Shown here piece by piece: positions 39,782 through 49,494 of a DNA stretch of 64,000 bases. The position numbers were made by a program, and so were the translations under genes. Source of the DNA: Polaromonas sp. C04 (GTDB lineage Bacteria; Pseudomonadota; Gammaproteobacteria; Burkholderiales; Burkholderiaceae_C); NCBI RefSeq assembly GCF_002002705.1, contig NZ_MUNS01000030.1:1-64000 (forward strand), in the 5' to 3' direction. Under the pieces are notes generated by a model. The model was given only the letters and a program-made list of their open reading frames with translations. It was not told where the DNA came from and did not search any database. Position 1 is the stretch's first letter. Every line of letters begins with the position of its first letter.

Positions 39782-41773
39782 ATGCTCTACCCTCAAGAAT
39801 TCGACGTCATCGTGGTCGGCGGCGGCCACGCCGGGACCGAGGCCGCGCTGGCCGCGGCGCGCATGGGCTGCAAGACGCTGCTGCTCACGCACAACATCGA
39901 GACGCTCGGGCAGATGAGCTGCAACCCGTCGATCGGCGGCATCGGCAAGGGGCATCTGGTCAAGGAAGTCGATGCCATGGGCGGCGCCATGGCGGCAGCG
40001 ACCGACGAGGCCGGCATCCAGTTTCGCATCCTCAACAATTCCAAAGGCCCGGCCGTGCGCGCCACGCGGGCCCAGGCCGACCGGATGCTGTACAAGGCGG
40101 CGATCCGGCGCCGGCTGGAAAACCAGCCCAACCTGTGGCTGTTCCAGCAAGCCGTGGACGATTTGATTGTCGAGGGCGACCGCGTGGTGGGTGCCGTGAC
40201 GCAAGTAGGCATTCGCTTCCGGGCGCGGACCGTGGTGTTGACGGCGGGTACATTCCTGGACGGCAAGATCCATGTCGGACTGAACCACTACGCGGCCGGC
40301 CGCGCCGGCGACCCGCCGGCGGTGTCGCTCAGCAGCCGTCTGAAGGAGCTGCAGCTGCCGCAGGGGCGGCTCAAGACCGGCACGCCACCGCGCCTCGATG
40401 GCCGCACCATCGATTTTTCCAAATGCCTTGAGCAGCCCGGCGACGGCATGCCGGGCGCGGCGCGGGTCGGCGGCAGCGCGGCCATGCCGGTGTTCAGCTT
40501 CATGGGGCAGGCCTCGCAGCACCCGCGGCAGGTGCCGTGCTGGATCACCAACACCAACGCGCGCACGCACGACATCATCCGCTCGGGGTTCGATCGCAGC
40601 CCCATGTTCACGGGCAAGATCGACGGCGTGGGCCCGCGCTACTGCCCGAGCGTGGAAGACAAGATCAACCGTTTTGCCGACAAGCAAAGCCACCAGATTT
40701 TCCTGGAGCCCGAGGGCCTCACGACGAATGAGTTTTACCCCAACGGCATCTCGACCAGCCTGCCGTTCGACATCCAGTACGCGCTGGTGCGCTCGATGGC
40801 CGGACTGGAAAACGCCCACATCCTGCGGCCCGGTTACGCGATCGAATACGACTATTTCGACCCGCGTGCCCTGAAGACCAGCTTCGAGACGCGCGCCATC
40901 CAGGGGCTGTTTTTTGCCGGGCAGATCAACGGCACGACCGGCTACGAAGAAGCGGCGGCGCAGGGCCTGTTTGCCGGCATCAATGCCGCGCTGCAATGCC
41001 GCGGCGAAGAGGCGTGGTTACCGCGCCGCGACCAGGCCTATCTGGGTGTGCTGGTGGACGACCTGATCACGCAAGGCGTGACCGAGCCGTACCGCATGTT
41101 CACCAGCCGGGCCGAGTTCCGGTTGCAGCTGCGCGAAGACAACGCCGACGCGCGCCTGACCGAGCCGGCGCGCCGCATGGGCCTGGTTGACGATGCGCGC
41201 TGGGACGCTTTCAACCGCAAGCGCGATGCTGTTTCACGTGAAACAGAGCGGTTGCGGTCGATCTGGGTGAGCCCCAAGAATCTGGCGGCCGCCGAGTCCG
41301 AGCGCGTGCTGGGCAAGACCATCGAGCATGAATACAACCTGGCCGATCTGTTGCGCCGCCCGGATGTCCATTACGCGGACCTGATGTCGCTGGACGGTGG
41401 CAAGTACGCCAGCCCCGAGCTTGCAGACGATGTTTCACGTGAAACCGATTTTGGCAAAACCGTAATCGAGCAGGTCGAAATTACCGCCAAGTATTCCGGT
41501 TACATTGACCGGCAGAAGGATGAGGTGGAGCGCGCCGCGCACTTCGAGAGCCTCAGGTTGCCCGCCGACCTGGATTACATGCAGGTCACGGCCTTGAGCA
41601 TCGAGGCGCGGCAGAAACTCAACAAGCACCGGCCTGAGACGCTGGGCCTGGCCTCGCGCATTTCGGGCGTGACCCCGGCGACCATCTCGCTGCTGATGGT
41701 GCATCTCAAAAAGGGTGGCTGGAAAGGCCTGGCCGACGATGCCGCAAGCAATGACAAAGTCCTCGCGGCGTGA
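39782..41773 (+). CDS. mnmG: tRNA uridine-5-carboxymethylaminomethyl(34) synthesis enzyme MnmG
   Basis: 663 residues from the ATG at 39782 ([25 protein letters not shown], the FAD-binding start). It is the FAD partner of MnmE, encoded at 6.3 kb. The motifs [24 protein letters not shown] and [17 protein letters not shown] are conserved. Two parS sites lie inside the coding region (41230-41245 and 41431-41446). It overlaps rsmG by 4 bp. Confidence 0.96.
   Translation: MLYPQEFDVIVVGGGHAGTEAALAAARMGCKTLLLTHNIETLGQMSCNPSIGGIGKGHLVKEVDAMGGAMAAATDEAGIQFRILNNSKGPAVRATRAQADRMLYKAAIRRRLENQPNLWLFQQAVDDLIVEGDRVVGAVTQVGIRFRARTVVLTAGTFLDGKIHVGLNHYAAGRAGDPPAVSLSSRLKELQLPQGRLKTGTPPRLDGRTIDFSKCLEQPGDGMPGAARVGGSAAMPVFSFMGQASQHPRQVPCWITNTNARTHDIIRSGFDRSPMFTGKIDGVGPRYCPSVEDKINRFADKQSHQIFLEPEGLTTNEFYPNGISTSLPFDIQYALVRSMAGLENAHILRPGYAIEYDYFDPRALKTSFETRAIQGLFFAGQINGTTGYEEAAAQGLFAGINAALQCRGEEAWLPRRDQAYLGVLVDDLITQGVTEPYRMFTSRAEFRLQLREDNADARLTEPARRMGLVDDARWDAFNRKRDAVSRETERLRSIWVSPKNLAAAESERVLGKTIEHEYNLADLLRRPDVHYADLMSLDGGKYASPELADDVSRETDFGKTVIEQVEITAKYSGYIDRQKDEVERAAHFESLRLPADLDYMQVTALSIEARQKLNKHRPETLGLASRISGVTPATISLLMVHLKKGGWKGLADDAASNDKVLAA
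41230..41245. promoter_or_regulatory. parS: parS centromere site 1
   Basis: TGTTTCACGTGAAACA, a perfect 16-bp palindrome identical to the bacterial parS consensus, inside mnmG. Confidence 0.95.
41431..41446. promoter_or_regulatory. parS: parS centromere site 2
   Basis: TGTTTCACGTGAAACC, 15 of 16 positions of the parS consensus, inside mnmG, 201 bp from site 1. Confidence 0.92.
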
Positions 41774-42492
41774 GTGTGTCGAAAAATACCCGAGCCACCT
41801 CATTCATGCCACTTGTGGCTGACGGATCTTCAAACCGGCAGCGTCCTCCTGCCGGCCCGCAAGTGTCTTTGCCCCGCAGTGCGCTGGCGCTCGGCGTCGA
41901 ACTCAGCGCCGCCCAGGCCGATCGGCTGCTGCGCTATCTGGACCTGATCCAGAAGTGGAACAAGGTCTACAACCTGACCGCGTTGCGCGATCCCGCCGAG
42001 ATGCTCACGCACCATCTGCTGGACAGCCTGGCGGTAGTGGCGCCGCTGCGCCGGCAGACGTTGGGGCAGGGCGGACGCCTGCTCGATGTGGGCGCCGGTG
42101 CCGGCCTGCCCGGCGTGGTGATTGCGATCTGCTGCCCCGAACTGGCGGTCACCTGCGTGGACACCGTGGCCAAAAAGGCGGCATTTGTGCAGCAGGTGGC
42201 GGCCGAACTCAAGCTGCCCAACCTGCGCGGACTGCACGCGCGGGTGGAGTCTTTGAGCGAGCCGTATGACGTGATCAGTTCGCGCGCCTTTGCCTCGCTG
42301 GCCGACTTCACGGCCTGGTCGGTCAGTGCGCTCGCACCGCAAGGCGTCTGGCTCGCCATGAAGGGCAAGCGCCCGGACGACGAAATCGCGGCGCTGCCGG
42401 CGGCGGTGGAGGTGTTTCACGTGGAACAACTCGGCGTGCCGGGGCTGGATGCCGAGCGCTGCATCGTCTGGCTGCGCAAAAAGACGGCTTAA
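41770..42492 (+). CDS. rsmG: 16S rRNA (guanine(527)-N7)-methyltransferase RsmG
   Basis: A 240-residue SAM methyltransferase with motif [16 protein letters not shown] and [21 protein letters not shown] upstream, the RsmG hallmark. The GTG at 41770 overlaps the mnmG stop (GTGA); a later ATG at 41806 is possible because the first 12 to 35 residues are unconserved. A third parS site lies near the 3' end. Confidence 0.94.
   Translation: MSVSKNTRATSFMPLVADGSSNRQRPPAGPQVSLPRSALALGVELSAAQADRLLRYLDLIQKWNKVYNLTALRDPAEMLTHHLLDSLAVVAPLRRQTLGQGGRLLDVGAGAGLPGVVIAICCPELAVTCVDTVAKKAAFVQQVAAELKLPNLRGLHARVESLSEPYDVISSRAFASLADFTAWSVSALAPQGVWLAMKGKRPDDEIAALPAAVEVFHVEQLGVPGLDAERCIVWLRKKTA
42413..42428. promoter_or_regulatory. 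parS: parS centromere site 3
   Basis: TGTTTCACGTGGAACA, one mismatch to the 16-bp parS consensus, in the 3' part of rsmG. Confidence 0.88.
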
Positions 42493-42562
42493 AAATGGCG
42501 TAGAGGGCTGGCGGCGCGTCAAGGCGTCGTAAACTCACCGCCTTGTCTTCGGGGAATTTTTC

Positions 42563-42709
42563 ATGTTCGGCATTGCTGATTACGGCGCGTTTGTCGCCGC
42601 CGATATCTTTTTGACGGCTCCCGGTCCGGGCGACATGGCCTTGATCACTTTCATCCGCAAGGGGGTGTTCCCGGTCGGCTTTGGTGTCAAGCTGGCCTTT
42701 TCCAGATAA
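42563..42709 (+). pseudogene. truncated LysE family transporter remnant
   Basis: A 48-codon frame MFGIADYGAFVAADIFL then TAPGPGDMALIT reads like the first helix and conserved PGPG loop of LysE/RhtB exporters (about 200 residues), then ends abruptly (KLAFSR-TAA) 35 bp before parA. Most of the gene has been lost by deletion. It sits between rsmG and parA. Confidence 0.75.
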
Positions 42710-42744
42710 GCCGCCATCACAATAACAAGAACAGGAAACTTCGA

Positions 42745-43515
42745 ATGGCCAAAATCTTCTGCGTCGCGAATCAAAAAGGCGGCGTTGGCAAGACCACCAC
42801 CACGGTCAATCTGGCGGCCGGTCTGGCCAAGGTCGGCCAGCGCGTGCTGATGGTCGACCTCGACCCGCAGGGCAATGCGACCATGGGCTCGGGCGTGGAC
42901 AAGCGCCAGCTGGAGCTGACCATCTATGACGTGCTGCTGGAGTCAGCCTCGATCGGTGAGGCTCGCGTGCGCAGCGAGAAGTGCGGCTACGATGTGCTCG
43001 GCGCGAACCGCGAGCTGGCCGGCGCCGAGGTCGAGATGGTCGACATCGAGCGGCGCGAAAAGCGCCTGAAGACCGCGCTGGCTGAAGTGCAGGCGCAGTA
43101 CGACTTCATCCTGATCGACTGCCCGCCGTCCCTCTCCATGCTGACCCTCAACGGCCTGTGCGCGGCGCATGGCGTGGTGGTGCCCATGCAGTGCGAGTAC
43201 TTTGCGCTCGAAGGCCTGACCGACCTGGTCAACACCATCAAACAGGTGCACGCCAACCTGAATCCGGATCTGGCTATCATCGGCCTCTTGCGTGTGATGT
43301 TCGACCCGCGCATCACGCTGCAGCAGCAGGTCAGCGACCAGCTGAAAAGCCATTTCGGCGACAAGGTGTTCAATACCGTGATCCCGCGCAATGTGCGGCT
43401 CGCCGAGGCGCCCAGCTACGGCCTGCCCGGCGTGGTGTTCGATCCGGCGGCCAAGGGCAGCCAGGCCTATGTAGAGTTTGCGCGCGAAATGGTGGAGCGC
43501 ATCAAGACGCTGTGA
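42745..43515 (+). CDS. parA: chromosome partitioning ATPase ParA
   Basis: A 256-residue deviant-Walker ATPase (NQKGGVGKTTTTVNLAAGL, residues 9-27; FILIDCPPSLSMLT). It moves ParB-parS complexes during segregation. Followed by an alpha/beta hydrolase gene and then parB, so parA and parB are not directly adjacent. Confidence 0.97.
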   Translation: MAKIFCVANQKGGVGKTTTTVNLAAGLAKVGQRVLMVDLDPQGNATMGSGVDKRQLELTIYDVLLESASIGEARVRSEKCGYDVLGANRELAGAEVEMVDIERREKRLKTALAEVQAQYDFILIDCPPSLSMLTLNGLCAAHGVVVPMQCEYFALEGLTDLVNTIKQVHANLNPDLAIIGLLRVMFDPRITLQQQVSDQLKSHFGDKVFNTVIPRNVRLAEAPSYGLPGVVFDPAAKGSQAYVEFAREMVERIKTL

Positions 43516-43529
43516 TGACGAATGAAATC

Positions 43530-43578
43530 GGCCTTTAGCCCTTATCCCATCTGCATAGATAGCTACTGAGTTCATAGC
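43530..43578 (-). repeat. family S repeat between parA and the hydrolase gene
   Basis: Minus strand: GCTAT-N7-GTAGC (43562-43578), 20 nt, then GGGCTAAAGGCC. Its outer end directly abuts the ATG of the hydrolase gene at 43579, so it forms that gene's leader. Confidence 0.85.
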
Positions 43579-44118
43579 ATGAAACCCTCTAACGTCTTGA
43601 TCCTGCCGGGCTGGCAGGGCAGCGGCCCCGAGCACTGGCAAAGCCGCTGGGAGCGCGCGCACGGGTACCAAAGGGTGGAGCAGCACGACTGGATGCGCCC
43701 GCTGCGCGGCGACTGGATCGCGCGGCTCGAAGACGTCGTGCTCTCGTGCGACGAGCCGGCCGTGCTGGTGGCGCACAGCCTGGGCTGCATCCAGGTCGCG
43801 GCCTGGGCGGCGCACTCGCGCAGCACGCACCACGTCAAGGGCGCGCTGCTGGTCGCGCCCGGCGACGTCGAGCGTGATGACATCGACCCGCTGCTCTGGA
43901 GCTGGCCGCCGATCCCGCTGCAAAAGCTGCCGTTTCGCAGTGTGCTGCTGGGCAGCCGCAACGACCCGTGGTGCGACTTCGACCGGGCCCGGCGCTTTGC
44001 CACGGCCTGGGGCGCGCAGTTCATCGACTACGGCGACGCCGGCCACATCAATGCCGAAGCCGGCCTGGGCAGCTGGCCCGAGGGCTACGTGCTGCTCGAC
44101 GATTTAATGAAAGACTGA
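43579..44118 (+). CDS. RBBP9/YdeN family alpha/beta hydrolase
   Basis: 179 residues: LILPGWQGSGPEHWQ start, nucleophile elbow AHSLG, and the C-terminal DYGDAGHINAEAGLG with the catalytic His. Serine-hydrolase fold of the RBBP9/YdeN group; substrate unknown. It is inserted between parA and parB, 2 bp before parB, and no obvious ribosome-binding site is seen because a family S repeat occupies its leader. Confidence 0.85.
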   Translation: MKPSNVLILPGWQGSGPEHWQSRWERAHGYQRVEQHDWMRPLRGDWIARLEDVVLSCDEPAVLVAHSLGCIQVAAWAAHSRSTHHVKGALLVAPGDVERDDIDPLLWSWPPIPLQKLPFRSVLLGSRNDPWCDFDRARRFATAWGAQFIDYGDAGHINAEAGLGSWPEGYVLLDDLMKD

Positions 44119-44120
44119 GA

Positions 44121-45065
44121 ATGGTGACCAAAAAACCCAAGGGCCTCGGCCGTGGACTCGAAGCCCTGCTGGGACCCAAGGTGTCCGAGGGCGCGGCCGA
44201 CGCGCCAGCGCCCAGCCCTGGACTGCCCACGACATTGTTGTTGACCGAGCTGGTGCCCGGCCAGTACCAGCCGCGCACCCGCATGGACGAGGGTGCGCTG
44301 TACGAGCTGGCCGAGTCGATCAAGGCGCAGGGCATCATGCAGCCGATCCTGGTGCGTCAACTGCTCAACGGGGATGCGGCGGGCAGCAACGCCGGCAAGT
44401 ACGAGATCATCGCGGGCGAGCGGCGCTTCCGTGCGGCCCGGCTGGCGGGACTCGACAGCGTGCCGGTGCTGGTGCGCGACGTGCCCGACGAGTCGGCTGC
44501 GGCCATGTCGCTGATCGAGAACATCCAGCGCGAAGACCTGAATCCGCTGGAAGAAGCTCAGGGTCTGCAAAGGTTAATCAAGGAGTTTGGGCTCACTCAC
44601 GAAACCGCCGCGCAAGCGGTGGGACGCTCCCGCAGCGCCGCCAGCAACCTGCTGCGCCTGCTGAATCTGACCGGACCGGTGCAGACCATGCTGATGGCCG
44701 GCGACATCGACATGGGTCATGCGCGGGCCCTCTTGGCGCTGGAGCAGGCCACCCAGATCACGGCGGCGAACCAGATCGCGGCCAAGAAACTCTCGGTGCG
44801 CGAGGCCGAACGGCTGGTCAAGAAGCTCAGCGTCGAGTTCAGCCTGGTCTCGTCGAAGGCGTCGAACGCCGCCAAAAAAGAGAAATCGCGCGACCTGCAG
44901 CGGCTGGAAGAAGAGCTGTCGGACCTGCTCACGGCCGCCGTCGAGGTGCGCGTGAAAAAGCGCGTCAAGCGCGCGGGCCGCACCGAGGAGATGGGCGAAC
45001 TCGCGATCCAGTTCGGCTCGCTCGATGAACTCAACGGCCTGATCGAGAAACTGCGCAAGGCGTAG
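44121..45065 (+). CDS. parB: chromosome partitioning protein ParB
   Basis: 314 residues from the ATG at 44121 ([15 protein letters not shown] start). It has the ParB/Spo0J N-terminal CTPase motif [13 protein letters not shown], the [14 protein letters not shown] segment, an HTH ([24 protein letters not shown]) and a C-terminal dimerisation domain. It binds the three parS sites upstream. Confidence 0.97.
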   Translation: MVTKKPKGLGRGLEALLGPKVSEGAADAPAPSPGLPTTLLLTELVPGQYQPRTRMDEGALYELAESIKAQGIMQPILVRQLLNGDAAGSNAGKYEIIAGERRFRAARLAGLDSVPVLVRDVPDESAAAMSLIENIQREDLNPLEEAQGLQRLIKEFGLTHETAAQAVGRSRSAASNLLRLLNLTGPVQTMLMAGDIDMGHARALLALEQATQITAANQIAAKKLSVREAERLVKKLSVEFSLVSSKASNAAKKEKSRDLQRLEEELSDLLTAAVEVRVKKRVKRAGRTEEMGELAIQFGSLDELNGLIEKLRKA

Positions 45066-45109
45066 GCACGAGCCCCCAGCGGGGGCCGGGCGCGTTGCGC
45101 TGATCGGTA

Positions 45110-45616
45110 CTATTGCTGCGGGTAGGGCTGCGGATATTGCGGTTGCTGGTATGGCTGCGGGTACTGAGGCTGCTGGTATTGCGGGTATTGCGGTCTGGCA
45201 CCGGGCACCTGGTTGCCTTTGGAATACATGCACTGCACGTAGGCGTTGTTGTACTGCGCCTGGATCGAGCCCTGCGCGTAGGCCGAAGAGTTCGCGCCGG
45301 CGCTGGTCCCGGCAATGGCCCCGACGCCGGCGCCGATGCCCGCGCCCTGGTGGTTGCCGATGGCGGCGCCCAGCAACCCGCCGAGCACCACGCCCGTTGC
45401 GGCGGCGCCCGCCGCGCCGCGGTTCACCGCCTCCGCCTGGCCGGCCACCTGCGACTGCGCATACTGCTTGCAGTCGAACTGATCCTGCTGGAACACCTGG
45501 AACGGCTTGTTCGGGCTGGGGAGCACCTGCACGGTCGGGCCCATGGGCGGCGAAGCGCAGGCCGCCAGCCATAACAGCGGCGGCAGGGCGATGAGTGAGA
45601 GCTTGCCAGTTTGCAC
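45110..45616 (-). CDS. glycine-zipper lipoprotein
   Basis: 168 residues from a GTG at 45614-45616. Lipoprotein signal ending in LAAC (lipobox), a glycine-zipper region (GVVLGGLLGAAIG and GIGAGVGAIAG) that probably inserts in the outer membrane, and a C-terminal Pro/Gln/Tyr repeat tail (QPQYPQPYQ). Surface or outer-membrane lipoprotein of unknown role; the tail length probably varies between strains. Confidence 0.8.
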   Translation of the reverse strand: MQTGKLSLIALPPLLWLAACASPPMGPTVQVLPSPNKPFQVFQQDQFDCKQYAQSQVAGQAEAVNRGAAGAAATGVVLGGLLGAAIGNHQGAGIGAGVGAIAGTSAGANSSAYAQGSIQAQYNNAYVQCMYSKGNQVPGARPQYPQYQQPQYPQPYQQPQYPQPYPQQ

Positions 45617-45696
45617 GTTAGTCCTTTGATTGACGATAAAAATTAAGATCGGTACGGGACACTCCAGGTTCCCTCGGGCGCGCCGGCGCCACTCGC

Positions 45697-46203
45697 TCAA
45701 TGCGGCGGTGGCTGCTGCACCTGCCGGAACTGCGTGTTGCAGGTCTGGACATTGGGGAAGTAGCCTTGGGGGTTGTCGCAGTAATACCAGAACTGCGGCG
45801 CCGGGGCGATGGTCGTGGGCTGCGGCATGGGCGGCGCGGTGATCACCGCGGGCCCGGGTCCCACCATCGCCGGATCGACATACTGGATGCCCGAGACCAC
45901 CAGCGGATAGGGATACACCGGCTGGTCGTAAAAATACCATAGCCCGCCTGTGAACCACCACCAGCCGCAGCGCCCGCCGAAGCAGCTGTTGCGCCAGTGT
46001 CCGCCGCTCCAGCGGAGCTGCTCGCCGCGGTCAAAGCGGCCCACGTCGCGGCCATGAAATGCATAGCGCTCATGCGCCACATCACGATGCGCGCCCGGTC
46101 CGCGATTGTCGTGCGCCGGCTGGGCCCAGGCTGCGCCCACCAGCAAGGCCGCCAGCAACGGCGCAAGCGTTTTACAGGTTCGTCGCAATAAAGCCAGGGC
46201 CAC
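45697..46203 (-). CDS. exported hypothetical protein with two-Cys C-terminal motif
   Basis: 168 residues from a GTG at 46201-46203 with AAGGAAA upstream. Signal peptide (LLAALLVGAAWAQ), a Trp/Tyr-rich middle (GWWWFTGGLWYFY) and a C-terminal YYCDNPQGYFPNVQTC motif that recurs in small proteobacterial envelope proteins. Function unknown. Same strand as and upstream of the glycine-zipper lipoprotein (80 bp). Confidence 0.75.
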   Translation of the reverse strand: MALALLRRTCKTLAPLLAALLVGAAWAQPAHDNRGPGAHRDVAHERYAFHGRDVGRFDRGEQLRWSGGHWRNSCFGGRCGWWWFTGGLWYFYDQPVYPYPLVVSGIQYVDPAMVGPGPAVITAPPMPQPTTIAPAPQFWYYCDNPQGYFPNVQTCNTQFRQVQQPPPH

Positions 46204-46392
46204 GGTATTTTCCTTGCGTTGGGTAATGCTCAAGGGCGGCACAACCACGACAGTCCAGCCCGCCGTCCTCTTGAATTCATCCTAGCAGGCCCGTCTTTAC
46301 TTTTTGTAAAGCTAGATGGCGCGATCCGCGGCAGTTGTAATGATTGGCATCCGGCTCGTGCCGGCGCGCAGGGAACGGCAAAAACCAAACGC

Positions 46393-47817
46393 TCAGAGCG
46401 TAAAAATCTTGCCCGGGTTCATGATGTTTTTCGGGTCGAGCGCGCGCTTGATGGTGCGCATCATGTCCACCGCGCCAGCGCCGGCCTCGGTTACCAGGAA
46501 GTCCATCTTGTGCAGGCCCACGCCGTGCTCCCCGCTGCAGGTGCCCTCCAGGCTCAGCGCGCGCATCACCAGCTTGTGGTTCAGGTCTTCGGCCACCTCG
46601 CGCTCTCGCGGGTCGTTCGGGTCCAGCAGGTAGCCGAAGTGGAAGTTGCCATCGCCCACGTGGCCGACCAGGAAGTAGGGAATGCCACTGGCCTCGGCCT
46701 CGGCCACCGAGTCGAGCAGGCAGTCGGCCAGCCGCGAGATCGGCACGCAGGTGTCGGTGGAGATCGCGCGGCAGCCGGGCCGGGACTGGATCGCGGCAAA
46801 GTAGGCGTTGTGCCGCGCCGCCCACAAACGCGTGCGCTCCTCGGGCGTGGTGGCCCACTCGAAGGCCTTGCCGCCATGTTCGCTGGCAATCTCCTGCACG
46901 GTTTCGGCCTGTTCCTTGACGCCAGCCGGCGAGCCGTGGAATTCCATCAGCAGCATCGGCTCCTCGCGCAGATGCAGCTTGCTGTGCGCGTTGACCATGC
47001 GCACGGTGTGGTGGTCGATCAGCTCCACGCGCGCGATCGGCACGCCGAGCTGGATCACCGCAATGGTGGTGCGCACCGCCGCCTCGATGCTCGGGAACGA
47101 GCAGATCGCAGCCGAGATCGCCTCCGGCAGCGGGTACAGCTTGACGGTCACTTCGGTGATCACGCCCAGCGTGCCTTCCGAGCCCACCAGCAGGCGCGTC
47201 AGGTCGTAGCCGGCGCTGCTCTTTTTGGCGCGCGTGCCCGTGCGGATCACCTCGCCGCTGGCGGTGACGACTTCCAGCGCCAGCACGTTCTCGCGCATGG
47301 TGCCGTAGCGCACGGCGTTGGTGCCGGACGCGCGCGTGGCCGCCATGCCGCCGATCGAGGCATCGGCGCCCGGGTCGATCGGGAAGAACAGGCCGGTGCT
47401 CTTGATCTCCTCGTTGAGCTGCTTGCGCGTCACGCCCGGCTGCACCGTCACGGTCAGGTCGTCGGCGTTGACCGCGAGCACACGGTTCATGCGGTTCAGG
47501 TCGATGCTGATGCCGCCCTGCACCGCGAGCAGATGGCCTTCCAGCGAGGAGCCGACGGCAAATGGAATCACCGGCACCTCGTACTGGCTCGCGAGCTGCA
47601 CCGCATCGGCCACGTCCTGTGTGCTCTGCGCAAAAATCACGGCGGCGGGCGGCGGCGCCTCGAACGACGATTCATCGCGCCCGTGCTGCTCGCGCACCAC
47701 CAGCGCCGTGGAGCACTGCGCGCCAAAGCGCGCCTGCAGCGCCTCGATCAGCGCAGGCGGCACGGGGCGCAGCTTGATTTCCGGAACCAGGTGGGCGATG
47801 GCGGTGGGGGCGTTCAT
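46393..47817 (-). CDS. FAD-linked oxidase (D-lactate dehydrogenase / GlcD family)
   Basis: 474 residues: the PCMH FAD-binding domain (PFAVGSSLEGH; GADASIGGMAATRASGTNAVRYGTM) and the C-terminal FAD-oxidase domain ending EHGVGLHKMDFLV. Closest in style to cytochrome-linked D-lactate dehydrogenases, but D-2-hydroxyglutarate or glycolate are alternatives. No partner subunits adjacent. The 144 bp downstream (46249-46392) hold nothing recognisable. Confidence 0.88.
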   Translation of the reverse strand: MNAPTAIAHLVPEIKLRPVPPALIEALQARFGAQCSTALVVREQHGRDESSFEAPPPAAVIFAQSTQDVADAVQLASQYEVPVIPFAVGSSLEGHLLAVQGGISIDLNRMNRVLAVNADDLTVTVQPGVTRKQLNEEIKSTGLFFPIDPGADASIGGMAATRASGTNAVRYGTMRENVLALEVVTASGEVIRTGTRAKKSSAGYDLTRLLVGSEGTLGVITEVTVKLYPLPEAISAAICSFPSIEAAVRTTIAVIQLGVPIARVELIDHHTVRMVNAHSKLHLREEPMLLMEFHGSPAGVKEQAETVQEIASEHGGKAFEWATTPEERTRLWAARHNAYFAAIQSRPGCRAISTDTCVPISRLADCLLDSVAEAEASGIPYFLVGHVGDGNFHFGYLLDPNDPREREVAEDLNHKLVMRALSLEGTCSGEHGVGLHKMDFLVTEAGAGAVDMMRTIKRALDPKNIMNPGKIFTL

Positions 47818-47886
47818 GCAATGTCTCCAAACTGACTTGCCAGTTTAATCCCTGCCGCCTATTTCGACGACCGCGCCGCACGAGCG

Positions 47887-47939
47887 CCAAAAGCACAGCG
47901 TCCCCGAAGGCGGCCGGGATCGACCACCTTCGGGGACGC
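47887..47939 (-). terminator. Rho-independent terminator
   Basis: A 13-bp perfect stem (GCGTCCCCGAAGG at 47898-47910, complement at 47927-47939) with a 16-nt loop. On the minus strand it is followed by CTTTTGG. It ends transcription of the 76-residue gene and separates it from the FAD oxidase gene. Confidence 0.75.
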
Positions 47940-47959
47940 CGGGCATTAACGGCCCGCGG

Positions 47960-48190
47960 CTACTTCATGATCTTGTCATCCTGCGCGCGCGAGATGAAGC
48001 CGTCGTGGCTGGCGCCGACCCTGGATGGGTCCATGGCGCCGGAGGGCGTCGTCATTGGCGCGCCCCGACGTGGCGACGGCGAGTAAGGGGTCTGTGCATG
48101 CACGGCGGCGGCGCTGCCCAGGGCCCAGGCGGCAATGATCATCACGCTGCGGGCTTCGAAGTTGGGGATGCATCGTCGTTTGGCTTTCAT
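47960..48190 (-). CDS. small exported hypothetical protein
   Basis: 76 residues from the ATG at 48188-48190: an Arg/Lys-rich start, a hydrophobic signal segment (MIIAAWALGSAAAVHAQ) and a short mature part rich in Pro, Ser and Arg ending in DDKIMK. No family recognised. It has its own terminator and is divergent from the adenosyltransferase gene. Confidence 0.6.
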   Translation of the reverse strand: MKAKRRCIPNFEARSVMIIAAWALGSAAAVHAQTPYSPSPRRGAPMTTPSGAMDPSRVGASHDGFISRAQDDKIMK

Positions 48191-48374
48191 GGAAGGGGCT
48201 CCAGTGAAGTTGAACAGGACTTCATTGCAACGCAGCAACGGCCATCAGGCCAGCATTCTTGCCCGGTGTTTCGTCCCTCACAAAACACTTGCCTCAGATA
48301 CATTTCCCTGCTTCGCGAAACACTTCTAAAGACGGCGCACAATCCACTCGGTACAGCAACGACAAGAGAGCTTT

Positions 48375-48953
48375 ATGGGCAAACGACTGACTCAAATCGC
48401 CACGCGCACCGGCGACAACGGCACCACCGGCCTGGGCGACAACACGCGCGTGTCCAAGAACAGCTTGCGCGTGCACGCCATGGGCGACGTGGACGAGCTC
48501 AATTCCCACATCGGCCTGTTGCTGTGCGAGGACATGCCCGCCGCGGTGCGCACCCTGCTGGTGGAGATCCAGCAGCAGCTGTTCAACCTGGGCGGCGAGC
48601 TCTCCATCCCCGGCTACGAACTGCTCAAGCCCGAGGCGCTCCTGGCGCTGGACCAGGCGCTGGCCGGGCACAACCAAGCGCTGCCGCGGCTGCAGGAGTT
48701 CATCCTGCCGGCCGGCACGCGCGCCGCCGCGCAGGCCCATGTGTGTCGCACCGTGGCGCGCCGCGCGGAACGCGCGGTGGTCGCGCTGGGCAGTGAAGAA
48801 ACACTGAAAGACACGCCGCGCCAGTACCTGAACCGCCTGTCCGATCTGATGTTCGTGCTTGCGCGCGTGCTGAACCGCTATCGCACGGACGGCACGGTGG
48901 GCGACGATGTGTACTGGAAGAGCGAGAAGCTGGCCAGGTCGCAGGCGCAGTAG
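48375..48953 (+). CDS. cob(I)yrinic acid a,c-diamide adenosyltransferase, PduO type
   Basis: 192 residues with the PduO-type ATP-binding N-terminus (TRTGDNGTTGLGDNTRV) and the conserved RTVARRAERAVV helix. It adenosylates cob(I)alamin to make coenzyme B12. No cobalamin riboswitch or other B12 genes were seen nearby. Alone on the plus strand. Confidence 0.93.
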   Translation: MGKRLTQIATRTGDNGTTGLGDNTRVSKNSLRVHAMGDVDELNSHIGLLLCEDMPAAVRTLLVEIQQQLFNLGGELSIPGYELLKPEALLALDQALAGHNQALPRLQEFILPAGTRAAAQAHVCRTVARRAERAVVALGSEETLKDTPRQYLNRLSDLMFVLARVLNRYRTDGTVGDDVYWKSEKLARSQAQ

Positions 48954-49088
48954 AGCAGGCGCACGGCGATCGCTACGGGCGTGCAGCAAGGCACTCCAAT
49001 GCAACGCCGCGGAGCCTCCCGCTCCCTCCCCCGCTGGGGGAGGGCAGGGGTGGGGGCCAGCAGCGACCGCACCGCACCTCGTTTCGTC

Positions 49089-49490
49089 TCAGATCCAGTT
49101 ACCCGAGCTCGGCATCTGTATCGTCGTCGCCGGGTTGCCTGTGCCGAGCAGCGAGCCGATCGCCGTGCTCAGGATCGAGATGAACAGACTCGCGAACAGC
49201 GCGGTCCAGAAGCCCGAGATGCGAAAGCCGCGCACCATTGCCGCGACCAGCAGCAGCGTCAGCGCATTGATCACCAGCAGGAACAGCCCGAAGGTCAGCA
49301 GCGTCAGCGGCAGCGTGAGCACGATCAGCAGCGGCTTGACCAGCGCGTTCACGAAGCCGAGCAGCAGCGCCGACGCCGCGAGCGCCGAGCGGCTCTCGAA
49401 ACGCAGCCCCTTGAACACAAGGCTCGCAACCCACAATGAGAGCGCGATGATCGCCCAATAGAACAGAAACGGGATCAGGTTGTCAAGCAT
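49089..49490 (-). CDS. phage holin family 4 / PF04020-type membrane protein
   Basis: 133 residues with four hydrophobic helices covering almost the whole length (FLFYWAIIALSLWVASLVFKGLRF; NALVKPLLIVLTLPLT). This matches the small membrane proteins called phage holin family, which are usually chromosomal and not lytic. Function unknown. Confidence 0.82.
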   Translation of the reverse strand: MLDNLIPFLFYWAIIALSLWVASLVFKGLRFESRSALAASALLLGFVNALVKPLLIVLTLPLTLLTFGLFLLVINALTLLLVAAMVRGFRISGFWTALFASLFISILSTAIGSLLGTGNPATTIQMPSSGNWI

Positions 49491-49494
49491 GGTT

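Noticed and set aside
46219-47835. Plus-strand frame of 538 codons opposite the FAD oxidase
   Set aside because: Antisense shadow with His/Arg/Gln repeats; the minus strand encodes an obvious FAD-linked oxidase.
48191-48374. Cobalamin riboswitch upstream of the adenosyltransferase gene
   Set aside because: No B12-box-like conserved sequence is visible in the 184-bp gap.
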